From: Hofstenia miamia
Taxonomy: Eukaryota; Xenacoelomorpha; Acoela; Hofsteniidae
Direction of reading: 5' to 3'
NCBI GenBank assembly: GCA_900660155.1
Contig: CABFPE010000304.1
Location: forward strand, 124,057 to 188,056
Length of the DNA stretch: 64,000 nucleotides
The notes beneath the pieces are model-generated. The model was not told the origin of the DNA. It searched no databases and saw only the letters and a program-made list of their open reading frames with translations. A program made the position numbers and the translations under genes. Below are positions 1-12,500 of this stretch, piece by piece (position 1 is the stretch's first letter; each line of letters opens with the position of its first letter).

Positions 1-291
1 AGTGAGATGTTCATTTTTCTAGAGTTAGTGGTTGAAAATTTTACTTTAATATTTGTAGTTGGGGTTAATGAATACAATTTAGGAAGATGCCTCAAAAAAA
101 AGCAAAAGATCCAAAACCAAGTTGCACATTTTTCTCTCATGCTTCTTTCTTGGTTCAGTCATCACTTTACTGGTATGTATTTTTTACATTGATCCAAAGT
201 TGGAACTGGTAGGACATTTTACGGCCGGGCCGCTAGTTGGCCGACCGGTAAATTTTATTTGCATTGTATACTTAACCTATGCAAGTATGTG

Positions 292-327
<36 letters not shown>
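292..327. repeat. (TA)n microsatellite
   Basis: A TA tract of about 32 bp. Similar tracts occur at 8793-8820, 9309-9340, 15025-15059, 22421-22461, 28147-28178, 28489-28517, 46169-46191, 51082-51105 (runs into a gap), 52171-52220, 52434-52473, 53139-53213 (with one N), 53522-53574 and 56816-56837. Many mark repeat or gap boundaries. Confidence 0.95.
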
Positions 328-331
<4 letters not shown>

Positions 332-3300
332 CTAGAAAATTTCACATTGTTGTTGAAAGATCTGATATAGAGCTGCAAGCGGTTCATATTTTCAGAAACA
401 AACCACTTAAGGGTAATAACTTGAACCGTTTCCAACCGACAAAAGAGAACAAAAAATCCGTAAAAAGTAAAATGGAAAATTTGTTTGAATATTCATTTCA
501 AAACTTAAATCATTTCAAATCAAAATGAATATTGATTCGTGAATTTGGGAAAACTTCACAACAACTTTTAATGAATTCTAAGTCATTGACAAATTTAATA
601 AACATGAAATAGCGTATTAAGCCATTTGCAAGTCAAATATTACAAGCCGAGCCATTTATAATCCGAAGTGCTTGCAACTCTGATCTGATATTGCAAGCAG
701 CACTTTTCAAACTATTATAACTACTTTTATCAATGTTGATGTTTTCTATATATCAATTCTTTGCATAATTTTCATCAGTTTTCTCTTTCCAATGAATTTA
801 AATTGTGAACCCTTCAGTTTTTTAGTTAGTATTTTTTGTATGATAGTAAAAATATATAAAACTAAAAGTCGCATCATCAATCATTAGTTTACATTGATGC
901 AGCAGTTAACCACATTTAGCTTTGAATAATAGAGAAGTAAATAAACAATTAAATATATATAAAGACGAGCATATTTATTCCTCTATTAAGATTTATGTGA
1001 CTTGTCAATCGGAAATCGTTCAGACACTGTGAGAATTCAAGTTTAGAAAAATTCAATGGTTCAAGCTTCTTAATTTTTATGCAATTCCGGCGGGCCAATT
1101 TTGATTATTATAAGCAACTTCTATTAATATTATTTCTAGTTAGTTAAAATTAAGGAGAGATTCCAAAGAAATAAATATCATTATTATTCTAATTGCAATG
1201 CAGTGGTTTTGGCCGGAAATTATATCGGCCTCTCTTAAAATTTACAAATAGCTGCAGCCCACTAAATTGACGGCCCCACTTTGCCGGTAGCTGTATCCAT
1301 CTCTTCATTGATCTGAAGTATACATCTTGGTATTGAAGCATGCTATTGTAGACGTACGTATATACTTAAATAGTGATACATGGAAATTAAATAAATGCTT
1401 CAAAATACCAATTGAATTATCCTTGCTGTAGTTTCACGTTCAATTTTTAAAGTAGTATAAATGTTCTAATGAATTCTGGCTGATAATAGACTTTCATTTT
1501 TTGTCCAATTCTTGAGAATTCTAATATGCATTCAAGCAGGATTTACCGGGTTTCACTAGGACTATTTTAGGGTTAGAGTTAGGTTCTAAAGTATTCAGAA
1601 GAAGGGAAAGAACTACTTATCAACATTTTTGAGAGTTTTTAAGAGCTTATAAAGATATTCGAAATATGAAAACACCAAGAAAGGGGCGTCTTCCTGTTGC
1701 TGACCAATTCAACGTGTCATTTCGCAAAATGCTGACTTTGAGCAGCCTACGTCTATATGGTCTATCAACAGCTAAGATTATTTGTTACTCCAGTGGAGTT
1801 TTGCTTCCTCATTAACTGAATGCTAGGAATGCTGAGAATTTAAAACTTAAAGAAATGGAAATTTTCAAGTAATTCAGGCACAGAAATCCATGCACTTTAC
1901 TACGCATGTTCAACATTACGTTCAAGCGCGTTTACCAATAGTTCTGTTCATAACCCAGGATTTTCAAATGTCACAATAGACTTTTAGAAAATTGATTGAA
2001 AATGTAAAAAAAAACGTCTTGTCTATTAAAATGACATTCCAGCTTATTTTAGATACCATTCTGTTTGAAATTCTCTAATTTATTGAAGAATGTAGGATAG
2101 CAAACTGATATTAAATTCACGCATAGCTTTGGCCAAAAAAATAAAATTATTGTTTTCCATAAATATAACAAGGAATTCACTGTAAGCATTTTGAATAGCA
2201 GAAAACTTCTAAAGCGTTTTCTTAAATTCTGCAAAACACAAAAATTGATTTTTTAAGTGATTTATTAAATTTTGATTGTAAAAATGTATACTTGGTACAA
2301 TTCTGTTGAAATCATAATAGCTTGATTTCTTTTTTCTTAATTGATTTTCATTGAAATTTGAACACGTTTACTTGACCTAGCATTGTTTTTTATAATTGTT
2401 GAAAGTATAATATCACATATAGATTTCTCCAAACTTTGAATGACAAAGAATTAATTGAATTTAATCATTTTAGGAATTCTAATCATTAAGATACAGAATT
2501 TAGAATTGTATATGTACTTGAATTGCATATTGACTCTCACTAATCATTTAATAATTCAGCTAGAACCAAATATTTCGTGATAAAAATTTAAAAGAATTGT
2601 GTTTTTTATAAATATGTTTTTCATCATCGTCATTTGAAAAGCACATCTTAGTAAAGTCTTATCTTGCATAGTGTACAATAATTTTTTTAAATGCCTTCTA
2701 TAGTTGGCTGCAAAATGCACTGACGAAAGAATTTAGCCCTTTTTGTTGAAATAAATTCTTGATCTGCAAATGAGGTCAAGGATAATTTTTCGTAAGAATG
2801 GCTAGTTGAGTGAGTATGTGAGAAAAGGCTGTAAAATGCTGGAATAAAGCTTAATTGATTTCATTTATGTAGTATCTTTGGAAATTATCCTTCATTAAAG
2901 ATTATGTTTATGGCAATCAATCATCTATCATTGATTCAGGCAATTCGATTTGATTATATTCGGGGGCATTAACTCGCAAAAGAAATCAATAAAAAAATTC
3001 TTCTCTGAATTAAACAATGGAAATAAAAGCTTTGTCAATTCCGTTAAAATGATCTTATATATAAGTGAGGCCTTATTGTAGGTAATGGAATATTGAATTT
3101 CTAAATCCACTTCAAAGCGCACCGCCTTTGGAATAAATTGCTCTTCATAAGTGTTCCTCAGGAAAATGCATTATTGTTAAATAGTTTATAACAAGTAATT
3201 CCGAAAAAAACATATTCTTTGGGGATTAATTTACAGATGTTCTACACTACAATTTCGGTGAAACATTTTTTTGGATATTAAGAACATTCATTCATTAATT

Positions 3301-4681
3301 TCTCATTTCCGAATAATTTTTCAAAAAGTTTTGGCGCTTGCAATGTATTCTAGTTTAAAGAGCAGTTCTAATAATATGTTTTTCTTTTGAATGAATTTAG
3401 TAAATGCTTGTTTATTGCATTAAATATGTGTCCGCTTAAGGGCATATTTCCTAAGGCAATTTCCTCTAACCATTATGATTAATAAACTTATTATTGTTTC
3501 TATAATTTGAAAAAGTATGTTTCTAGCTGCAATAAACAATTTTTTTACGAATTTTATGCAAGTGAGTATTATCAATACACATATATATTATAACTGAAAC
3601 AAATGAATTCATTATTTAAAAAACCGAAAAATGACAAGAAATATAGTTACAATTCTATAATTGTAAAAAGCTAAATTGAAAATTGGTCTCAATAAATTGT
3701 ATTTTTTTAGGCTTATTATAAAATACATGCTGGATGTGTCTGAACATTTTTGCATATCAGGGTTTGCATCTGCAATGCTGCCTCATGTTTATTGTAAAAT
3801 ATCTTGATACTTCTTATATACGTTTTACTTACAAAATACTAAACTTGCTTGTTACAAAATTTAGAAAAAATGCATCCATGAATTTCAACTAACCGTAGCT
3901 GTTCCCAATTAATTTATAATAATTTATTATGCAATGCAATTGAAAAAAATTAATATTCTCAACTGTTTTTAGAAAAAATTAATAATAAATTGGTACAGCA
4001 TGTGATAAGTTGTTATACTGTATTACTTCGTCTGGTAATAGTTTGGCAATTTATGAGTTTTAATTTGAGTCACAATCATTGACTATTTTTTGGATTAATA
4101 CATCCGCTCCTCTTTTTCAAAGTTAGCTATCAACCAGAACAGGAAACCATTCTGTTACTTAGTAACAAATCGTTGACAAGCAGCGAAGTAAAAGTAAAGA
4201 AAACTTAACAATAAAACTTGGTAATTGGAATGATATAAGCAGCTATGTATTAAATTCTAGGAAATTGGCGTTCTACTTCGTCTAACTGAAAAATACATTT
4301 TAATGCAATTGAATAAATTAAGGTATTCAAAATTCGCATCAAATTTCAAAAGAGCCTCCAATTATAAACATTGTCTAAGAACTTGTGAAATTTCGTTTTA
4401 GACTAATTTTTACATTTATTAAGCAATTTATTTTTTTTGCTTTTACGACATTTGATGAAGAAAAATGGATTTCACTGCAAGCGATTCCATTTTGAGTTCA
4501 TACAATGTACTATGTTGCTTAAGAAATTGCTTTTTGAAAGCATCAATCAGTGGATTTTGTAAACATTTTCAACTCCTTGCAAATTTTACGAATATTAAGT
4601 CAATGCCAAATTGCAATTATATTTGTGATGGCATTTACTTGGAAGTTATTACCCTGTGAATAAACCTTACCACAAATTTAA
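328..4681. other. AT-rich DNA, nothing recognised
   Basis: Apart from the short frame at 1669 and GGCC-rich words near 1085 and 1205-1290, I see no genes, element ends or long repeats. Open frames here are AT-rich and short. Confidence 0.6.
1669..1815 (+). CDS. Short unrecognised frame
   Basis: A 48-codon frame from ATG, MKTPRKGRLPVADQFNVSF, then SLRLYGLSTAKIICYSSGV, in a locally GC-richer patch. It has no recognisable family, no splice context and could be part of a decayed repeat. Confidence 0.12.
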   Translation, partial: KTPRKGRLPVADQFNVSFRKMLTLSSLRLYGLSTAKIICYSSGVLLPH

Positions 4682-4775
4682 ACCAGAGTTTGAATTGAGT
4701 TGGGCCTAAAGTTGGGTCTGGCTGGGCTTGGACCGGATTTTCGTCATAGCAATTTGGGCCGGCCTTTGCCCTAAT
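4682..4775 (+). repeat. Word array GGGCCTA / GGGCTTGG
   Basis: GTTGGGCCTAAAGTTGGGTCTGG, GGGCTTGGACCGG and TTGGGCCGGCC in a row. The same words close the dispersed repeat at 6099-6165 and 54420-54495, so this may be a detached end of that family. Confidence 0.5.
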
Positions 4776-5149
4776 GTTTTAATTGATATTTGAAATATAA
4801 GAAAAGATTCGCTTGAATACATACAATTGACAAAAAAACATTCTCGTTAAATTTAATTAACCCTAAATAAAAAAAATTATTATTATAATGACTCTAAATA
4901 CCAATATTTTTCATCTTATAATATTCAGACTACGTGAGTATGCTTAGCGCCTTGTTGCAAGCATACATTTAAAAATTAATAAACAAAACAAACATATTAT
5001 CTATATTTACTACTTCTTATTTTAAGGGATATATTACTTGAATATGCAGGAAAGTATTTTTGTCCTTAAAACATTACATAAATTGTTCTAGTAAAAGAAA
5101 TTAACAAGATTTTAAATGAAATTCGTGTAAAAACTTGTCAACATTGTTT

Positions 5150-6183
5150 AGTGAAACTCCAGGAGTTTGTAAGAAAATGTTAAAATACATATACAAATTG
5201 AAAAACAGGCAGACTTCATTTTCATATAGAATTAAATTTTAAGGAATGTTTGGATTAAAGAGAAGCAGAATATAATTGCTCTTGTTGTCGTTACCTTTTC
5301 TTAAGGTTTGTTTATATGCAAACGGCTAATTGCAATAATCGATTTCAGTGGAAAATTAGCAGTTAAGTTTTGTCATTCCCAGTTAAAAATAAATTATCTG
5401 GAGATTAAACATATTGATAAATCGCTGCCAGTTATGCCAACAATCGCCATTATGTCACTTAAAATTACAATACTATCCATGGAAACATTTTTATATGTTT
5501 TCCATAAAACTCTAAGCAAAAGCTTAAAATATTAGCAGTTTCATTCATAAAAAATGGAGACACATATAGAATAAATTTTTAAGGAATTTTGGATAAGAGT
5601 AGCAGAATATAAATGCCCTTATCTCAGTGCAAAATTGACAATTATGTTTTGTCATGCCCAGTTAAAATATCTGAAGATTAAACATATTGATAAATCGTTG
5701 TCAGTAATGCCAATTTCTAAGCAATTTAAGATTAATCTATGGACAAATTTAAAACAATTTAAAAAAAATTGTTTTCATTGGTAACAGTTGTGAAAATAGA
5801 TATTCAATAATATTTGGTAGTCAAATGTAGTCATTTACATGGGGGCTCGCATCTGCTTCACGAAGGGTTGAACTCCTTAGCCCCAGGATTACGAACCTAT
5901 ATGACATGTTCATTGTATTAAGGTTAACAATGCAATTTGAATTTCAACAGAATTGAATTTACATTGTTGACAGACTAAAGCGGAATGCATAAACAAATAT
6001 TAACCAATACATTATGCAAATTATCCAATCAAATTCATAGTGTAGTGCTTATGGGTCTCTATGAGGCATAACATACTATTAGTGGCGTAAAAGAAAAATA
6101 ATTTGGGCCGGGCTTGGGCCGAATAATTGGTAGTTTGAAATGGGCCGGGCTTGGGCCTAAATAATCGGCGCAGTTTCAACTTT
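5150..6183 (+). repeat. Dispersed repeat, copy A
   Basis: Aligns in the same orientation with 53575-54509. Shared landmarks are GTGARACTCCAG at the left end, ACATATACAAATT, GGCTAATTGCAAYAATCGAT, AAATCGYTGYCRGTTATGC, a GGGTTGAACTCC block and AACAATGCAATTTGAATTTC. At the right end a GGGCCGGGCTTGGGCC word cluster is followed by CTAAATAATCGG. Copy A carries an internal partial duplication (about 5565-5720 repeats 5220-5440). No coding capacity is seen; the family is unknown. Confidence 0.75.
5845..5905 (-). other. tRNA-like segment in dispersed repeat A
   Basis: Read on the minus strand, AGGTTCGTAATCCT can form an anticodon-like stem-loop, and GGAGTTCAACCCTTC a T-arm-like one, separated by a short variable region. 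No acceptor stem or D-arm is found, so this is not a tRNA gene. The matching segment of copy B (54155-54220) keeps the T-arm-like part. It may mark a tRNA-derived SINE head. Confidence 0.2.
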
Positions 6184-6189
6184 GATTTA

Positions 6190-8788
6190 AACAAAACACA
6201 ACTGAAAAAAAATTTTTATTTTTAATTCGATTACATTTACAATTTCATCCAAAAGTAATATTACGACTTTTTTACGTAGTATTTTTTGTAGGTGGTTCTG
6301 AGAGTTCTTGAAGCAAAAAACTATTCCAAATTTTCCTATACATTTCTTTTCCTTTTTGAATTTACGGCTTTATTATAAAGAATTTATTCATCCATGGGAT
6401 TCGAACCTAACATTATCATATTCACATAAGCAGGCACGAATAATTTTTTGATTGACATCATGATTGCAGTTATAGAAGGTTAACGATGCTTTCTTATTCC
6501 CATTTCAAGATTTATCTGTTAATGTGCCACTATTGACTGAAAATACGAAGTATTTTTTTACTATTTTATTTCCCGATAAATTTATTTACTATAGCTCAAG
6601 TAAAAAAAAGAGACCACATTATAAACCATTTTTGATAACAAACGAAGGACAAATAGAGGCTTATAAAATATATTTGAAAATATAATTGTCTCAGCTTGTA
6701 ACCTGATGACAAAGTTATTTGACAAGTTTACCATGCAAAGAGTGACACGCAGATAAACGTCTTGAAACTGAATCCATTAAACGAACTCTAACTTTTTGAG
6801 TTTTTTGGTATTGCAAATCAAGGATGTAACTCTTTAATTCTTTCAGATTTGTGGGATTTTCTCGATAAAATCCCTCATAATCTGCCAAACATGCATTGAA
6901 ATTAAAATATAATGTGAAAAGTGGTCACTTTTCTTATTTGAGCTATAAAATCAGAAATTTGACTCGGGTGAAAATGAAAAATACGATTATATACCAATGT
7001 TTATCCCTACCCTCTTCTGCATCACCACGTTCCATCTAAACATAAAAATTATGAAAATTTAAAAAACATATATAAACACACATTTTGAGATAACTATAAT
7101 AATTCAATTGGTAATATGCAAGAAAGAAGTCAAAATTTGCATCTTGTTTGATTAAATTTTGTCAATTAAATCTGAGTCGCCCATCAACACACATGTACAG
7201 TAAATGTTAAGTACATGAATGAGCTCATATTTTCGCTACAAAAACAAAAGTTTTGGTGAAGGTTTTTTCCTATTCTAGTTATAACATGTAAATAAAACCT
7301 AGACCATGTGCCATATACCACCCTTCAAACTATTCAAAATGAATATTGGAATTACTTTCATGATATTGCATTCAAATATGAAAACTTTTCCAGCAATTTT
7401 TTCACAATTACTCCAAACTATGTGTTAAAATACCTTTTGTATCAGATGTATAAACAAATTAAGCTAGCCACATGAAGGTATGCTCACTTGCACACTTACT
7501 TTTAGACTTGGAAATCCATTGTTAATTAGTTTAAATTTAATGCTCTGAATTAGAATAGGTATAAAGAAATTTTTCGTCTGATTAATAGATGCTGTTCCAA
7601 GTGCGTTCTTGAAAGTTTATTGTTTTACATCTGAATATTCAATTTATATCCAATGTAATACAATGTCTCTATTCATACTTCTAACGGTTGAAGAGTTAGG
7701 ATCCATTAAGTTTACGAACCTTTTCTTGAGCAATCTAACTCCAAATTATAACGTTTAAACGTTGAATTGTTCACAAAGCAAATGTAATGTTGGAAGTGGA
7801 ATAAAAAACATCAAAATGGCAATATATATGTAGACTGAAATTAAACAAAATGTGTACCTTACAACGTCTTATAAATTATTTCAATTGTATAAGAGCAATT
7901 TTAAATAATATAATTTTAATAATTATTTTTGCATTTTCTATTAAGGAAACTTCCCCTGCTGACTTAATGAGATCATGCCAATATATAAAGTCAATCAAGG
8001 TTTAATAAAAAAAGCAAAATTCGAAAAACTAAAACACAACGCTCTCCTTACTAGTGTGAGAAATAAGAAATTGAATACAAAATTTCAAACCTGAATCAAT
8101 TGCAATCGTCGATTTCTTTAATACAAAGACAACAATTTGTTCTATCTGATAGCAGTTTTAATATATGCGTAAGACTTATTATTCTCTAAAAGTATCATTC
8201 AAGTTAAAGGAAATCTTGAATACATGTGCAACATATCAAACATAACATTGTTTCAACCCACTGTTAAAGAACTTAGAAACCCAAACATTAGAACCACAAA
8301 GTATAGCTGGAATTCTTTTACAAGTAGTAGATTAGTAAGTGAAAAATTTTATTAATTGTCAAAATGCACGTACATAGTAAAACTGCATAAATCTCTTACA
8401 TATTTATAGCACAAATATATTTAGAAAATCAAATATCATCCTTTATCCGCATGCGTAGCGTAAAATTAGTTTACTAACAAGCGGCTTTCGTATTAATCAG
8501 GAAGTTGGTTGCAATTAGATAAAAAAGTTCATTAAAACTCTTAAAATTGTATTTCTAGAGGATGTTTTATAGTAAAGGCATATACATGAATGACGATAAG
8601 TTTTCAGTTATTGTATATACCAACATATTAATTAGTACGTGCATATAAATTGATGAATATCTTTTACCAAATTTTAATGATATATAATTTCTGTTAATGA
8701 GACCACATCCCTTTCTCACAAGGTAAAGCGAAATCAATGTAAGAACGATTATAATTCAACAAATTAGACGAATTTTAAGGAAATACAG

Positions 8789-8790
<2 letters not shown>
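6190..8790. other. AT-rich DNA, nothing recognised
   Basis: No coding or repeat structure could be supported. Confidence 0.6.
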
Positions 8791-8821
<31 letters not shown>

Positions 8822-8861
8822 CATTAATATTTATGTATTAGGGATATGCGGATGTTATATT

Positions 8862-9303
8862 TGGTTGACAAAAAAGTTTCGGCGGTTCTTAGAATACTGA
8901 TTTTATAAATTAAGAATTCTACGTAATTGATTGCTTAGCTATTTGTTTGGCTCAAATCATGATGCTGATTAAAACACATAAATAATTTTTTTTGAATAAT
9001 TTAATGATCTCATCCCAATTCGGCTTGGTGGCGGTTCACTACAAAATTGATTTGAGAATCTTTGTAGTGGAAATCAATCAGTTGTAAATTTTGAAAGATC
9101 CACGGATTTTGATAGAAAAGTCCTGGAAAATAGAAAAAGGACATTCTCATACATCAAGGCGAGCAGCTGGAAACTTTATGGAATAATCTCAGCACAGTTA
9201 CTCAACACTTGAAAGAATCAGGCTACAATAAAAGAGGGCGACTCACCGATTTTCAGTAGAAATGTGATAAAAAACATCTCATATCAAAACTTATGTATTG
9301 CCT

Positions 9304-9305
<2 letters not shown>
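8862..9305 (+). mobile_element. Decayed mariner-like remnant
   Basis: Starts near TTGGTTGACAAAAAAGTTTC, which looks like a mariner terminal repeat. At about 9171-9310 one frame reads LSTVTQHLKESGYNKRGRLT, a stop, then KCDKKHLISKLMYC. This follows the pattern of the second HTH and linker of mariner transposases (STVxRHLKExGxxKKxxxWVPHxLT, then RxxxCxxLLxR). The upstream frame has only weak matches and no second terminal repeat is seen because a (TA)n tract and a gap follow. A very old copy is likely. Confidence 0.4.
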
Positions 9306-9342
<37 letters not shown>

Positions 9343-9343
<1 letters not shown>

Positions 9344-9583
9344 AAGTTAACTTCCTTACAATAGCTTAATTTTGTAGTATTTTTATGATATTTGTATTCG
9401 AATGTTTTCCCAATTTTTTTAGCAACAANNNNNNNNNNNNNNNNNNNNNNNNNNNNNNNNNNNNNNNNNNNNNNNNNNNNNNNNNNATATATATATAAAA
9501 GTTAACTTCCTTACAATAGCTTAATTTTGTAGTATTTTTATGATATTTGTATTCGAATGTTTTCCCAATTTTTTTAGCAACAA
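9343..9583. other. Gap (9429-9486) with duplicated flanks
   Basis: The 86 bases at 9343-9428 (AAAGTTAACTTCC to AGCAACAA) recur identically at 9498-9583 after 58 N. Both are preceded by (TA)n. An overlapping contig end that was not merged is more likely than a real duplication. Confidence 0.85.
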
Positions 9584-9589
9584 TTTGTC

Positions 9590-12500
9590 ATTTAGATTAA
9601 TTAATCAAATAAATTTCAAATAAAATAACAAGTCTCAGATTATTGATATGAAGTAAATGTATCTTGTTGTATTCTATTAGCTTCTTGTAATGAACTCACT
9701 GGGTATGCATTCGGACTCTTTTCATACAACTAACTGAGAATGTTTACCAGCTGATGTTGAAATGGGGAACAATTGGAAAGAAATAGTTCGTCAATTTAAG
9801 TAAAAAGACATGAAAAATACATGAATATTTTAGCACCATTTGAAAAACATTTTAAACCCATAAATTGACATCTTCCACTCATACATCAAATTTCAAAATT
9901 TTAATATGAAAAGTTTCAAAATCAGATAATAAGATACATGCGGATTTTATACATGATGACGTCAATGAAAGCTATTCAAAGGCAGCTATAGTTACTTTGA
10001 AACGAAAAGATCCGATAATTTTCTCAAGATCATTCAGCAAAACTGACGAATCAGTAAGTAAATCAGCAGCTGGAGTGAATTGGAAATTAACAAGCAATGT
10101 ATAGTATGATGCTACTCATACATACAAGGCAACATGATAATAAGATAGGGTTTCTGATCTGAGTAATTGCAAAGTTGATTCTTAGATCGATTCAAAAAAC
10201 GAAGACTTTGCGGGTTAGATGAAATACCTAACTTGCTCCAATTCTCCCCATCTTAAAAATCAGTCAAATTTGGCATGTCAAACTAAATTTGCTTCGTGTG
10301 GATTGCATCAAAAAAACAGGTGGTGAAAATGTCTTCATTGTTATGTAATGGATAAAAACTTTTGTCTTCCGCATTATTTAGTTTTCATATTATAGTAATA
10401 GAAAACTAGTAGCAATTTTCAAAAGCCTCAATTGCAAGTTCCAACCGGCGTTTGTCCAATATAAACTGTTTTCTTGATATTGCATTCAGCACATAGTGCC
10501 AAATTCTACATACATATTACAAAACTAACATTTTCAATTTCAAAACGATTATAAAAATGTATTCCGACATGAAGAGGATCCAATACAATAAATATTTAAA
10601 CAAAAATTAAATTGATTCTGTAACTTCCATTTAACCACTTAATTACTTTTTTCATAACAGATGTTATCGGGTTGTGAAAACACTTCAATTTGTTTCAGCG
10701 CTATAACAATAAGTAGAAAACAGAAACTTGAAATTAAAAACTGCAAATATAAAATGTGTACTCTAACATGTGCGTTGTTCTAAAAATCACTATTTTTTTG
10801 CATCATATGAAGTATTCTTAACGTTTTAACAACAAGATAAAACCAGTTGTGAAATACAGTACACTTAACGAAATATTTGTTCATTGCATTTTTACAATGG
10901 AATAAGGAAATGATTTAATTGATTTCATTTCGATTTAACACAGTCATTTTTCAAGGTAAATAAATTTGATGCATAAATCAACTCAAACGAAATTTTAAAT
11001 CACAAATTTGACTAGCGCTTCTTTTTGAACTACAAATTTCATGAAGCAAGAGATTAAAGTGGATAACGTTCTAATCATACTTGATGCCAAACAATCGAAG
11101 CAAAGGTTAATATTTAGCAACATGACACAACATTTTCTTAAAGTTTAGCTAAGCATCTATATTAATTTCATGTTTGCACTACACAATGACTTTTCATATG
11201 TTCAGACATATGGCTTAGAGGAGTAAAAAAACAGAACATAATTTATTGAGATCAGAAAGTGAAACTTTTGAATATAGAGGTTCTTTTGTATCCAATCGAA
11301 AACCAGTTGTAAATTTTTTCAAATTTGGCATTTGCACTCAATCAGGGTGTGATCAACGGAGGAAACGGAAGGGGTCCTTCCCACTGATTGCAATGACTTA
11401 CTAACCTACACCATTTCAAAAAGTTTTCAAATTGCCATTCAGAAAGCCAAATTGTATTAAGGAATTCCCAAACAATAATTCAGAAAGTCTAATTGTGATT
11501 CAGAATGCCCAAATTATAATTCAGATTAGCTTACTACCAGGCTATATTTTTTCAAATTAAAAATTTTGTAGTAATAATGATTAACATTAATAGCAATAGT
11601 ATCTATTTCTGACAGCACGGTACGAACAATTCACCACTCTGGTTTTAGACTATAGCCACGCCCTTGCTCGCACTACTACCGAAATTTGAAATCTTTCATT
11701 TACAAGGTAAAAATACAGCCAGCACTAAGTACGATAACAACTTAATTAAGCGAACATTGAACCAATGAACGTTGTATTGCGGGGAATTCTAGAGCATAAA
11801 TCTGACTCCTAAATGATGCAGACTTTGGAATTAGTTTTTTATAAATGACTGATTTAATTCAATTTTGTATGTTTTGACAATTCCAAAATAATTCATAAAT
11901 TTGCTTTTTTTTCCCGTTGTATTACGGTTACGGTTATCAATTTCAGAACTCAAAATATCTTTTTTGTTATTCGCAGAGCTGAATTATGGAAACAAGTACA
12001 TATCCAAAAAAGAAAAATTCAATAATTTCTATATTGCAGCAATATTATAGTTTTCATATGCTAAGAGATCACTGCTTTTAATACATCTAGTATTCTATGA
12101 ATACCAGATTGCGGTATGAGATCATTATAGAAGTTACGTTTGCCTTCATATTATAGTACAAGAAGTGGCCAACACTCCCTTCATTGATGCCCTGGTTATT
12201 TTGGACTGTCTCACCTTAACCCAAACTACAAACACACTAACCCACTGGGACTCTGATCTGTACTGCAATAAATTTGCCAGAATATTTTAAAAATTATCAA
12301 ATGCTTTAACTAATGAAACGCGCATTGGATATATGAGGAAAATATTAATATCATGTAAATCAAATTGGAGTTTTGTTCTAGAAAAATGGTTTAGTAAATA
12401 ATTGGAAATTTATTACTGAAAATGCGAGTGGGCACAAAGGAACATTCTGTTTTCAGATTTAAGTATGGAGCAGCTGCAATGTCTGTAAGACAAACGTCAT

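Noticed and set aside
5845-5905. A functional tRNA gene
   Set aside because: Only T-arm-like and anticodon-like parts can be folded; acceptor stem and D-arm are missing.
11344-11668. Possible hAT-like MITE (CAGGGTGTG ... CGCCCTTG)
   Set aside because: Ends match only partly and no 8-bp flanking duplication was found; only the internal tandem units are reported.
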